Part shown: positions 53,415 to 61,025 of the stretch, in pieces
Layout: the number at the start of each line of letters is the position of its first letter
Position numbering within the stretch: position 1 is the stretch's first letter
NCBI RefSeq assembly: GCF_003344625.1
Contig: NZ_QPKJ02000003.1
Location: 372,001-436,000 of the forward strand
Direction of reading: 5' to 3'
Source: Solirubrobacter deserti
Lineage (GTDB): Bacteria; Actinomycetota; Thermoleophilia; Solirubrobacterales; Solirubrobacteraceae
DNA: 64,000 nucleotides
The notes under the pieces: generated by a model
Told to the model about the DNA's origin: nothing
Databases searched by the model: none
The model's input: only the letters and a program-made list of their open reading frames with translations
Translations under genes and position numbers: made by a program

Positions 53415-55031
53415 ATGGCTCGCGACGTAGACGGCTTCCCGTACGAATCCTGGCTCGCGGAGCAGCAGGCGAACGCGGCCGCCGCCGCGGCGAAGGCCAA
53501 GGCGGCCGCCGCTCCGCCCGAGCCGTCCTGGTGGGATCACGTCCAGCCCGTGATCTTCAACTGGGCCCCGATCATCTTCATGGGCCTGCTCGTGTTCTTC
53601 GTCTGGTCGCTGTCGAAGCGCATGCCGAAGACCAGGCCCCAGGAGATCAAGCCGGACTCGGCGGGCGCGATCAAGTGGGACGAGGTCGCGGGGGCGGACG
53701 AGGCCAAGGCCGAGCTGCAGGAGGTCGTGGACTTCCTCAAGGACCCGGCCCGCTTCCGCGCCGTGGGCGCGAAGGTGCCGAAGGGCATCATCCTGCACGG
53801 CCCGCCGGGCACGGGCAAGACGCTGCTGGCCAAGGCGGTCGCGAACGAGTCCGGCGCGCAGTTCTTCGCGCAGTCGGCGGCGAGCTTCGTCGAGATGTTC
53901 GCCGGCCTCGGCGCGGCGCGCATCCGGCGCCTGTTCAGCGAGGCGCGCAAGCACGCGCCCGCGATCGTCTTCATCGACGAGATCGACGCGGTCGGCGCCG
54001 CCCGCGGCTCGGACAACAACTCCGAGCGCGAGCAGACGCTCAACCAGCTGCTGGTGGAGCTCGACGGCTTCTCCGCCGCCGGCGACGTCGTCGTGATCGC
54101 CGCGTCGAACCTGCTGGAGAAGCTCGATCCCGCGCTGCTGCGACCCGGCCGCTTCGACCGCCAGGTGCTCGTCTCCCCGCCCGACGTCAAGGGCCGCCGC
54201 GCGATCCTCGGCGTGCACACGCGCAACAAGCCGCTCTCCGCCGACGTCGACTTCGACAAGATCGCCCGCCGCACCGCCGGCCTGACCGGCGCGGCGCTGG
54301 CCAACCTCTGCAACGAGGCGGCGATCGCAGCCGCCCGCGGGATGCGCAAGCAGCTCGTGCAAGCTGACTTCGACCAGGCGCTCGAGCGCGTCGTGGCCGG
54401 CATGGAGACGCCGCGCACGCTCAACGAGCACGAGCGCAGCGTGATCGCCTACCACGAGGCGGGGCACGCGCTGTGCGCCGAGCTGCTGCCGCGCACCACG
54501 CGCACGCACCGGATCTCGATCGTCGCCCGTGGCGAGGCGCTCGGCTACACCCTGCACTTCCCGGACGAGGACCGCTACCTGGACACGCGCGCGGACCTGA
54601 TGGACGAGCTCGTCGTGACCCTGGGCGGCCGCGCCGCGGAGCAGATCGTGTTCGGCACGATCACCAACGGCGCCGCCAACGACCTGTTCAAGGTGGCCGA
54701 GAAGACGCGTCGGATGATCCATGAGTGGGCGATGGGGACGACGGTGAGCGCGCTTCAGCTGGCGGCCGAGGGCGGCGCCGTGTCCGACCGCACGCGCGCG
54801 CTGCGCGACGCCGAGCAGCAGCATCTCGCCGACGACGCCATGCGCCGCGCGCTCAAGCTCATCGCCGACCACCGCGAGCAACTCGACGGGCTCGCCGAGG
54901 CGCTGCTGCGCCACGAGGTCCTCGAGCGCGAGGACATCGAGGCGATCATGAGCGGCGTCGCGCCGATCACGGCGCCGCAGGCCGGGCTCACGCTCGTCGC
55001 GGCGGCGAACCAGCGCCGGTCAGACCACTAG
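53415..55031 (+). CDS. Short FtsH-type AAA+ zinc metalloprotease
   Basis: 538 residues. Ala-rich N-terminal segment, one membrane helix (~51-67, APIIFMGLLVFFVWSL), then the AAA module with Walker A GPPGTGKT 129-136, pore loop SFVEMFAGLGAARIR, Walker B IVFIDEIDAVG and SRH ...LLRPGRFDR; zinc site HEAGH at 347-351 and the third ligand in TNGAANDL. Compared with FtsH (~640 aa) it lacks the periplasmic domain and the second helix. It should form a hexameric protease at the inner membrane. Confidence 0.93.
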   Translation: MARDVDGFPYESWLAEQQANAAAAAAKAKAAAAPPEPSWWDHVQPVIFNWAPIIFMGLLVFFVWSLSKRMPKTRPQEIKPDSAGAIKWDEVAGADEAKAELQEVVDFLKDPARFRAVGAKVPKGIILHGPPGTGKTLLAKAVANESGAQFFAQSAASFVEMFAGLGAARIRRLFSEARKHAPAIVFIDEIDAVGAARGSDNNSEREQTLNQLLVELDGFSAAGDVVVIAASNLLEKLDPALLRPGRFDRQVLVSPPDVKGRRAILGVHTRNKPLSADVDFDKIARRTAGLTGAALANLCNEAAIAAARGMRKQLVQADFDQALERVVAGMETPRTLNEHERSVIAYHEAGHALCAELLPRTTRTHRISIVARGEALGYTLHFPDEDRYLDTRADLMDELVVTLGGRAAEQIVFGTITNGAANDLFKVAEKTRRMIHEWAMGTTVSALQLAAEGGAVSDRTRALRDAEQQHLADDAMRRALKLIADHREQLDGLAEALLRHEVLEREDIEAIMSGVAPITAPQAGLTLVAAANQRRSDH

Positions 55032-55847
55032 CCGAAACGCGTTCATCGTGGCGGTCACGTAGTCGAGGCCGCCGTCGACGAACTCGCCGTCGCAGTTGAG
55101 CTCCGCGCCCGGCGGCAGCTCGACCTCGACGACCTTGCCCTCGAAGTGCGCGACCCGGCGCTGGCGCTCGATCGTCTTGGTCCGCAGCCCCCAGGCGCGC
55201 TGCACGAGCCCGAGCCGCGAGCCGGCGGGGACGATCACGACGTCGAGGTCGCCGTCGGTGGCGTCGGCCGCACCGATCCCGCTGCCGCCGCCGAACGCGC
55301 CCGTGCAGGCGACCATGATCTGCCACGCGCCGCCGGAGAACACCTCGCGGTGATCCACGTGGACGCGCGCGGTGAGCGGCGTGCCGGTCGCCGCGGCGCG
55401 AGCGGCGCCCATCCCGTAGGCGAGCGGGCCGAAGCGCGACTTCAGCGGCTGCGCGCGGCGCCCCGCGACGCTGGACAACCCCGCGGAGGCGACATTCACG
55501 AACGGCCGGCCGGTGGACAGCCGCCCGAGCTCGAGCGGGCGCAGCTCAGTGCCCTCGCGCGCGACCCGCAGCGCGGCCTGCAGGTCGAGCGGGATCCCGT
55601 TGGCGCGCGCGAAGTCGTTCGCGGTCCCGCTCGGGATGACGGCCAGCGGCACGTTCAGCTCGCCCGCCAGCACGGCCACCGACCCGATCGACCCGTCCCC
55701 GCCCGCGACGGCGACCCGCTCGGGCGCGTACTCGCGCACGCCGTCGAGCGCGTCGATGCCGAACAGCTCGGCTCCCAGCGCCGCGGCGAACGGCGCAGGA
55801 TCGGTTCCGCCCCCGGAGGCGCGATTGGCCACCAGGGCGATCCGCAC
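55020..55847 (-). CDS. Diacylglycerol kinase-like lipid kinase
   Basis: 275 residues, GTG start. DAGK_cat family: IALVANRASGGG, the AVAGGDGSIGSVA and IPSGTANDFARANGIP loops, and the C-terminal DCDGEF-like LNCDGEFVDGG. ATP-dependent kinase of diacylglycerol or sphingoid-type lipids, relevant to phospholipid recycling. Its 3' end overlaps the FtsH gene by 12 bases; divergent from the epimerase gene. Confidence 0.9.
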   Translation of the reverse strand: MRIALVANRASGGGTDPAPFAAALGAELFGIDALDGVREYAPERVAVAGGDGSIGSVAVLAGELNVPLAVIPSGTANDFARANGIPLDLQAALRVAREGTELRPLELGRLSTGRPFVNVASAGLSSVAGRRAQPLKSRFGPLAYGMGAARAAATGTPLTARVHVDHREVFSGGAWQIMVACTGAFGGGSGIGAADATDGDLDVVIVPAGSRLGLVQRAWGLRTKTIERQRRVAHFEGKVVEVELPPGAELNCDGEFVDGGLDYVTATMNAFRLVV

Positions 55848-55859
55848 GACCGCCGAGGG

Positions 55860-55865
55860 TACACT
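55860..55865 (+). promoter_or_regulatory. -10-like TACACT box of the epimerase gene
   Basis: TACACT lies 8 nt before GTG 55874 (position within a base), in the 26-bp divergent gap with the lipid kinase gene. Confidence 0.4.
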
Positions 55866-55873
55866 CGCTCCCC

Positions 55874-56275
55874 GTGTTCGGCCGCATCGACCACATCGGG
55901 GTCGCGGTCGCCGACCTCGAGTCCGCGATCGAGCTCCACACCGAGACGTACGGCATGCCGCTCGTGCACCGCGAGACGATCGCGGAGCAGGGCGTCGAGG
56001 CCGTGCTGCTGGACGTCGGCGAAAGCCACGTGGAGCTGCTCAAGCCGCTCTCGGACGACACGCCGGTGGGGAAGTTCCTCGCCGCGCGGGGTCCTGGCCT
56101 GCACCACGTGGCCTACGCGGTCGCGGACGTGCACGCCGCGCTCGAGCGGGCGCGGGAGGCCGGGCTGCGGTTGATCGACGAGACGCCGCGGACCGGCATC
56201 CGGGGAACGCAGGTCGCGTTCCTGCACCCCAAGACGGCCGGCGGGGTCCTGACCGAGCTAGTGGAGGCACATTGA
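55874..56275 (+). CDS. mce: Methylmalonyl-CoA epimerase
   Basis: 133 residues, GTG start. Vicinal-oxygen-chelate fold: IDHIGVAVADLESAIE, ESHVELLKPLSDDTPVGKFLAARGPGLHHVAYAV and the C-terminal FLHPKTAGGVLTELVE, with the metal ligands His and Glu in place. It interconverts the 2R and 2S epimers of methylmalonyl-CoA in propionate metabolism. Its TGA overlaps the TTG of the next small gene. Confidence 0.95.
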   Translation: MFGRIDHIGVAVADLESAIELHTETYGMPLVHRETIAEQGVEAVLLDVGESHVELLKPLSDDTPVGKFLAARGPGLHHVAYAVADVHAALERAREAGLRLIDETPRTGIRGTQVAFLHPKTAGGVLTELVEAH

Positions 56276-56493
56276 GTTCCAACGCCGCACGTCGTACTGC
56301 CCTCGGGTTCCAGGGCGGCCAGGTGCTGTCCCTGCGCCTGCCCGAGGAAGTCCTGGAGTCCCTGCGTTCCACCCTCCGCGAGGGCAAGGAGCGCTGGGTC
56401 GAAGTCGAAGCCGCCGACGGCGCCGTCCTGATCGACGTCGGTCAGGTCGTCTATCTGCGCGTTGAGTCAGACGAGCACCGAATCGGTTTCTGA
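56272..56493 (+). CDS. Small conserved-looking protein, 73 aa
   Basis: TTG start overlapping the epimerase stop (TTGA). Sequence begins SSNAARRTALGFQGGQVLSL, continues with a helix EEVLESLRSTLREG and beta strands VLIDVGQVVYLRVES, ending DEHRIGF. This looks like a small beta-barrel or swapped-hairpin regulator-like fold; no family recognised. Its position between mce and PAP2, with overlaps on both sides, indicates co-expression. Confidence 0.7.
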   Translation: MSSNAARRTALGFQGGQVLSLRLPEEVLESLRSTLREGKERWVEVEAADGAVLIDVGQVVYLRVESDEHRIGF

Positions 56494-56998
56494 CGCGCCC
56501 GCGTGGCGCGTCACGTTCAATGCCGTCGACCTGGCGCTGTACCGGCGCGCGCGGTCGATGGCGCACGGGCCGGACGTCGTCTCGATGGTCCGGCGCTACT
56601 CGAGGCTCGGTGAGCACGGCGCGGTCTGGCTCGGCGCCGGGCTCGCCGGCGCGCTCGTCGACCGCTCGCGCCGCCGCCACTGGCTGCGCGCGACCGCGAC
56701 GGTCGGCGCCGCCTATCTCACGTCCACGTCGATCAAGATGGCGATCGCGCGCCAGCGCCCCGCCATCGAGGATTTGCCCCACCTGATGGCCACACCCACC
56801 GGTCTCTCCTTCCCGTCGTCGCACTCGACGTCGTCGTTCGCCGCCGCCCGCGCGTACGGGGCGCTGGTCCCGGGCGCGCCGCTGCAGCTGGCGGCGGCCG
56901 CGATGGCCTTCAGCCGCCTGTATCTCGGCGTCCACTACCCGTCGGACGTCGTCGCGGGCGCGGCGCTCGGCACCGCGATCGGGAGCCTCGGACGATGA
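56462..56998 (+). CDS. PAP2-family phosphatase
   Basis: 178 residues from TTG 56462, overlapping the preceding gene by 32 bases. PAP2 motifs: KMAIARQRP (KX6RP), PSSHSTSSF (PSGH) and SRLYLGVHYPSDV (SRX5HX3D), on three to four membrane helices. Dephosphorylates lipid phosphates such as phosphatidate or undecaprenyl diphosphate at the membrane. Overlaps ychF by 4 bases. Confidence 0.9.
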   Translation: MSQTSTESVSDAPAWRVTFNAVDLALYRRARSMAHGPDVVSMVRRYSRLGEHGAVWLGAGLAGALVDRSRRRHWLRATATVGAAYLTSTSIKMAIARQRPAIEDLPHLMATPTGLSFPSSHSTSSFAAARAYGALVPGAPLQLAAAAMAFSRLYLGVHYPSDVVAGAALGTAIGSLGR

Positions 56999-58080
56999 TG
57001 AAGGTCGGCCTCGTGGGGATGCCCAACGCGGGCAAGTCCTCGCTGTTCAACGCGCTGTCCCAGGCGGGGGCGGAAGCCGCGAACTACCCGTTCACGACGA
57101 TCGAGCCCAATGTCGCCACCGTGCCCGTCAAGGACGAGCGGATGGAGCAGGTGGCCGCGACGGTCAAGGCGTCCAACATCGTCTGGGACACGATCGAGTT
57201 CCACGACATCGCGGGCCTGGTGGCCGGTGCGTCCAAGGGCGAGGGCCTCGGCAACAAGTTCCTGGCCAACATCCGTGAGGTCGACGCGATCCTGCACGTC
57301 GTCCGCTGCCACACCGACGAGAACGTCATCCACCCGGAGGGCTCGGTGGACCCGGCGCGCGACATCGCGACGATCGAGACCGAGCTGCTGCTGGCCGACC
57401 TGGACTCCGCCGAACGCCGCCACGGGCGCGTGGTCCGCGACGCGCGCTCCGGCGACCCGGCCGCCAAGGCCGAGGAGGCCTGGCTGCGGCAGGTGATCGA
57501 GGCGCTGCAGGCGGGCCAGCCCGTGCGCACCGTCCCGGTGCCCGAGGCCGCCCCGGACGCCGGCCGAAACCTGTCGGCGCTCACCGCCAAGCCGGTCCTG
57601 TTCGTCGCCAACATCAACGAGGGCGAGGACGCGGTCCCCTCCGTCGTCGCCGATCACGCGGCCGCCACGGGCGCCGCCGCGGTCGCCGTCTCCTCCCGCA
57701 TCGAGGCCGACCTGGCCGACATGGACGACGACGAGGACGCCGCGATGATGCGCGAGGAGCTCGGGATCGGCGAGTCCGGCCTGCACCGGGTCGTCAACGG
57801 CGCGTTCGGCCTGCTGCACCTGATCGCGTTCTTCACCGCGGGCGAGGGCAAGCCGGCGCAGACGTGGCACCTGCGCGAGGGCCTGAGCGCCTGGCACGCC
57901 GCCGGCCAGATCCACACCGACATCCAGAAGGGCTTCGTCCGCGCCGAGGTGATCGGCTGGGACGCGCTGGTGGACGCGGGCGGGTACGCCGGCGCGCGCG
58001 AGAAGGGTACGTTGCGCCTGGAAGGTCGCGACTACCTGATGAAGGACGGCGACGTGATCACGATCAAACACACCGGATGA
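56995..58080 (+). CDS. ychF: Redox-regulated ATPase/GTPase YchF (Obg-family)
   Basis: 361 residues. G1 loop GMPNAGKSS, switch region YPFTTIEPN, G3 DIAGLV and the YchF-type N-x-N-x-E (VANINEGE) in place of NKxD, then a helical domain and C-terminal TGS domain (TWHLREGLSAWHAAGQIHTDIQKGF). Ribosome-associated P-loop protein with ATP preference. ATGA overlap with the cupin gene. Confidence 0.96.
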   Translation: MMKVGLVGMPNAGKSSLFNALSQAGAEAANYPFTTIEPNVATVPVKDERMEQVAATVKASNIVWDTIEFHDIAGLVAGASKGEGLGNKFLANIREVDAILHVVRCHTDENVIHPEGSVDPARDIATIETELLLADLDSAERRHGRVVRDARSGDPAAKAEEAWLRQVIEALQAGQPVRTVPVPEAAPDAGRNLSALTAKPVLFVANINEGEDAVPSVVADHAAATGAAAVAVSSRIEADLADMDDDEDAAMMREELGIGESGLHRVVNGAFGLLHLIAFFTAGEGKPAQTWHLREGLSAWHAAGQIHTDIQKGFVRAEVIGWDALVDAGGYAGAREKGTLRLEGRDYLMKDGDVITIKHTG

Positions 58081-58487
58081 GCGAATACAAGATCCTGCGG
58101 GCGTCCGAGGCGCCCGACTACACCCAGGGCAGCCCGAGCCCGTTCCTCGGCTACGCGCAGCCGCTCGGCGCCGAGCAGATCGCCGTCAACGTGCGCGTGC
58201 TGGCGCCCGGCGCGGCGCACGTCCCGCCCAACGAGGACCCGGCGCTGGGGCACAGCCACAAGACGATCGAGGAGCTCTACCTCGTCATCCAGGGCGAGGT
58301 GCGGATCAAGGTCGGCGACGACGTCCACACGCTCGGCGTGCGCGACGCGATCCTGCTGCCCCCGGACGCGCCCCGCGCGGTGCGCAACGAGACCGAGGAG
58401 GAGGCCGCGATGGTGATGATCTCGGTCCCCGTCGCCGACGCGCTGGCCGAGTCCAACCTGCACCGGGGCTTCTGGCCTACTGGCTGA
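58077..58487 (+). CDS. Cupin-domain protein
   Basis: 136 residues. Single beta-barrel cupin: metal-site motif GHSHKTIEELYLVIQGE (two His and Glu) and second motif LPPDAPRAVRNE with an Asn replacing the usual second-motif His region. Probably a metal-binding dioxygenase-, isomerase- or sugar-binding-type protein of unknown substrate. Overlaps ychF upstream. Confidence 0.9.
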   Translation: MSEYKILRASEAPDYTQGSPSPFLGYAQPLGAEQIAVNVRVLAPGAAHVPPNEDPALGHSHKTIEELYLVIQGEVRIKVGDDVHTLGVRDAILLPPDAPRAVRNETEEEAAMVMISVPVADALAESNLHRGFWPTG

Positions 58488-58867
58488 AAGCGATCGGCAG
58501 CGCGCAGAAGCCGGCGCCGGACGCGTGGTTCGAGCAGTGGCCGCGGGTGCTGCGCCGCACGGGCTTCCCGCGCCGCCCGCGGATGGTCGAGGGCGACCGG
58601 CTCATCTACTACGCGAGCGTATGGCGCGCGGTGTTCGCGGTCGTCGAAGTGGTCGAGGAGCCACAGCTGACGGGCGTGCCCGGAACGGACCGCTGGCCGT
58701 GGTCGGTGGCCGTCGAGCCGCTGGTCGCGATCCCGCTGCTGGACCGCGCGCCGCCGGTCGAGGCGATCGGCGTTCCCGCCCGCTCGATGAGCCAGCAGTC
58801 GCACATCACCCTGACGGCAGAACAATTCCACCGCGCCGTGGAGGTGATCGCTAGTGTCGCGGCGTGA
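58472..58867 (+). CDS. EVE/PUA-like domain protein, probable CTG start
   Basis: 131 residues if begun at CTG 58472 (AYWLKAIGSAQKPAPDAW); first conventional start is GTG 58547. The protein reads VEGDRLIYYASVWRAVFAVVEV and WSVAVEPLVAIPLLDRAPPVEAIGVPARSMSQQSHITL, resembling EVE/PUA-like nucleic-acid- or modified-base-binding folds. The upstream frame contains no ATG, GTG or TTG until well inside the cupin gene. Its TGA overlaps the next GTG. Function tentative. Confidence 0.6.
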   Translation: MAYWLKAIGSAQKPAPDAWFEQWPRVLRRTGFPRRPRMVEGDRLIYYASVWRAVFAVVEVVEEPQLTGVPGTDRWPWSVAVEPLVAIPLLDRAPPVEAIGVPARSMSQQSHITLTAEQFHRAVEVIASVAA

Positions 58868-59223
58868 ACCGGCGCTTCCTGCTGCCCGGCCCCGATGTCG
58901 GGCGCCTGTTGCTGGACCGCCTGATCGCGGAAGGGGTCCGTTACGGGCGCGACTTCGCGCTCGTCCGGATCAGCGTGCCGATGGGCGCTGCCGACGCCGT
59001 CGCCCCGCTGCTGTCGGCGTGCCTGCGTGACGCGGACGTGATCGTCCGCTGGGAGGCGGACGAGCTGCTGGCGCTCTTGCCCGCCACGGACCGTCCGGGC
59101 GCCGAGCGCGCCGCCCAGCGCCTGCGCGAGTGCGTCGATCTGGAGCTCGGCGTCGGCGCCGCCCACTGGGTCGGGGACACCGCGCACGACCTGCTCGCGC
59201 GCGCCGAACCGCGCCCCGCCTAG
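58864..59223 (+). CDS. Degenerate stand-alone GGDEF-like domain protein
   Basis: 119 residues, GTG start overlapping the previous stop. The secondary-structure pattern of a diguanylate cyclase is recognisable (DRLIAEGVRYGRDFALVRISV, LRDADVIVRWEADELLALLP, then ELGVGAAHWVGDTAHDLLARAE), but the GGDEF motif is WEADE (63-67), and the N-terminal third is absent. It cannot synthesise c-di-GMP; it may bind it or a partner. Last gene before the PPOX gene. Confidence 0.65.
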   Translation: MNRRFLLPGPDVGRLLLDRLIAEGVRYGRDFALVRISVPMGAADAVAPLLSACLRDADVIVRWEADELLALLPATDRPGAERAAQRLRECVDLELGVGAAHWVGDTAHDLLARAEPRPA

Positions 59224-59226
59224 GCT
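59221..59226 (+). promoter_or_regulatory. -10-like TAGGCT box of the PPOX gene
   Basis: TAGGCT ends 6 nt before ATG 59233 and its TAG is the stop codon of the preceding gene. Confidence 0.45.
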
Positions 59227-59232
59227 GGACGC

Positions 59233-59616
59233 ATGCTCGACGACGACGTACGCGCGCTGCTGGACGGCGCCAACATCGCGCACCTCGCCACGCTGATGGC
59301 TGACGGGAGCCCGCACTCGGCGCCGCTGTGGGTCGGCGTCGAGGGTGAGCAGCTCGCGATCTTCACGGGTCCGCGGACGGTCAAGGCGCGCAACCTGGAT
59401 CGTGATCCGCGCGTCGCCCTCTCGATCACCGACGCCGAGCAGCCGCTGCGGGGCGCGCTGATTCGCGGCCGCGTCCACGACCGGCTCGAGGGCGATCAGG
59501 TGTGGCCGATCATCGACCGCATGTCGCAGACCTACCAGGGCACGCCGTATCCGCGCGAGGAGGAGTTCGTCGTCTACCTGATCACGCCCGAGCGCGTGAA
59601 GTACCAGGCCTATTAG
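59233..59616 (+). CDS. PPOX-class F420/FMN-dependent flavoprotein
   Basis: 127 residues. Split-barrel PPOX family: IAHLATLMADGSPHSAPLWVGVEGEQLAIFTGPRTVKARNLDRDPRVALSI, the typical F420-dependent (PPOX_Rv2061-like) signature. Likely binds F420 or FMN and reduces a small organic substrate. Convergent with the exonuclease across a 76-bp palindromic gap. Confidence 0.9.
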   Translation: MLDDDVRALLDGANIAHLATLMADGSPHSAPLWVGVEGEQLAIFTGPRTVKARNLDRDPRVALSITDAEQPLRGALIRGRVHDRLEGDQVWPIIDRMSQTYQGTPYPREEEFVVYLITPERVKYQAY

Positions 59617-59619
59617 TCG

Positions 59620-59693
59620 CCTCGCCCAGAGGGCGAGGCTTCGGCGAGTTCGCCGCCGCCGCGGCCGGGCTCGCGGCGGGGTCGCGAACTCGC
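59620..59693. repeat. Large intergenic palindromic element
   Basis: CCTCGCCC-AGA-GGGCGAGG (59620-59638) is followed by a second inverted repeat GCGAGTTCGC (59644-59653) with GCGAACTCGC (59684-59693), itself enclosing CCGCCGC/GCGGCGG. The words TCGCCCAGAGGGCGA and AGGGCGAGGCTTCG recur at 26702-26761. It fills the gap between convergent genes and touches the exonuclease stop. Confidence 0.65.
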
Positions 59694-60547
59694 TACGCGG
59701 CTTCGGCGAGCCGCTTGGCGAGCCGGTTCATGCCCAGCTTCTCGGCGGCCGCGGACCCGCCCGCCCAGTCGGTGGCGCGGTCCTCCGGCCGCTCCAGGGC
59801 CACGGTGCGGAGCGTCGCGATGTCCCGGAACATGCGCAGCTCGGCCGCCTGCTCGACGAGCGCGCGCCGCACGGACGGCTTCTCGCGGATCGCGCCGAGG
59901 ATCGCGTGCTCGAGGTCGCCCTTGCGCTGGAGGATGTCGGCGGCCGTCTTGGCGCCGATGCCCTTCGCCCCGGGCAGCCCGTCCGACGGGTCGCCGCGCA
60001 GCGCGATGAAGTCCGGCACCTGCGACGGGTCGATCCCGTAGATCTCCTTCACCTGCTCGGGGCCCACCTCGTCGGGCCCCTGCTGGCGCGCCCTCTGCAG
60101 CAGGATCGTGACGCTCTCGCTCGCGCACTGGAACATGTCGCGATCCGCGGTCAGGATCATCGCCTTGCCGCCCGCCTCGGCCTCCAGCGCCGCGAACGAG
60201 CCCATCAGGTCGTCCGCCTCCAGCGACTCGTGGCCGAGCACCGTCCAGCCCAGCGCCTCGTACAGCGCCGGCGCGCGCTCCCACTGCCACGCCAGGTCGT
60301 CCGGCATCTCGGGCCGCGCCGCGTGGTAGTCCGGGTAGGCCTCCACGCGGTAGTCCGCGGACTCCTGCCCGAAGCACATCACCACAGCGCGCGGCTGGTA
60401 CTTCTCGATGCACCACAGGGTCATGTTCACCGACCCCACGAGCGCGTTCACAGGGCGGTCGTCCGCGCCCTTGATCGAGTCGGGCAGGGCGAAGAAGCCG
60501 CGGTAGAGCAGACCGGGCGTGTCGCACAACAGGAGCGGGGCGGTCAC
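59693..60547 (-). CDS. 5'-3' exonuclease (PolA-type N-terminal domain)
   Basis: 284 residues from GTG 60547 (ATG 60571 is an alternative in frame). PIN-like/5'-3' exonuclease fold: LLLCDTPGLLYRGFF, the acidic DDLAWQW, LEADDLMGS and LTADRDMFQ metal-site clusters, and the H3TH region FIALRGDPSDGLPGAKGIGAKTAADIL. Removes RNA primers or flaps; no polymerase domain is attached. Divergent from the MaoC gene by ~22 bp (or by 1 base if ATG 60571 is used). Confidence 0.93.
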   Translation of the reverse strand: MTAPLLLCDTPGLLYRGFFALPDSIKGADDRPVNALVGSVNMTLWCIEKYQPRAVVMCFGQESADYRVEAYPDYHAARPEMPDDLAWQWERAPALYEALGWTVLGHESLEADDLMGSFAALEAEAGGKAMILTADRDMFQCASESVTILLQRARQQGPDEVGPEQVKEIYGIDPSQVPDFIALRGDPSDGLPGAKGIGAKTAADILQRKGDLEHAILGAIREKPSVRRALVEQAAELRMFRDIATLRTVALERPEDRATDWAGGSAAAEKLGMNRLAKRLAEAA

Positions 60548-60555
60548 AGCGGGGA

Positions 60556-60561
60556 TATCTT
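60556..60561 (+). promoter_or_regulatory. -10-like TATCTT box of the MaoC gene
   Basis: TATCTT ends 8 nt before ATG 60570. The overlapping GATATC is palindromic, so it could serve the divergent exonuclease too. Confidence 0.4.
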
Positions 60562-60569
60562 GCCTCGCC

Positions 60570-61025
60570 ATGCGGACGATCACCGGACTCGATGAGCTCA
60601 AGGCCGCGGAGGGCGAGGTCCTCGGCACCTCCGACTGGCACGAGGTGACCCAGAAGGACGTGGACACGTTCGCGGACGTGACCGGCGACCACCAGTGGAT
60701 CCACGTCGACGTCGAGCGCGCGAAGGAGACGCCGTTCGGCGGCACGATCGCGCACGGCTACCTCACGCTGAGCCTCGGCCCGAACCTCAACAACCAGGTG
60801 TTCACGCTCGAGGGCTTCGCGTTCGCGCTCAACTACGGCCTCAACAAGGTGCGCTTCCCCGCGCCCGTCCCGATCCCGAGCAAGGTGCGCGCGAGCCCGA
60901 AGCTCAAGGAGATCACCGACGTCCCGGGCGGCGCCCAGTGCGTCTTCGAGGTCACCTTCGAGCGCGAGGGCGGCGACAAGCCCGTCTGCGTCGCCGAGAC
61001 CGTCGTGCGGGTCTACACGGGCTAG
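60570..61025 (+). CDS. MaoC-like (R)-specific enoyl-CoA hydratase
   Basis: 151 residues, single hot-dog domain. Catalytic motif DVTGDHQWIHVDVERA (Asp and His), FGGTIAHGYLTLSL and PVPIPSKVRA. Hydrates trans-2-enoyl-CoA to (R)-3-hydroxyacyl-CoA in lipid metabolism. Convergent with the secreted repeat protein, overlapping by 4 bases. Confidence 0.94.
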   Translation: MRTITGLDELKAAEGEVLGTSDWHEVTQKDVDTFADVTGDHQWIHVDVERAKETPFGGTIAHGYLTLSLGPNLNNQVFTLEGFAFALNYGLNKVRFPAPVPIPSKVRASPKLKEITDVPGGAQCVFEVTFEREGGDKPVCVAETVVRVYTG

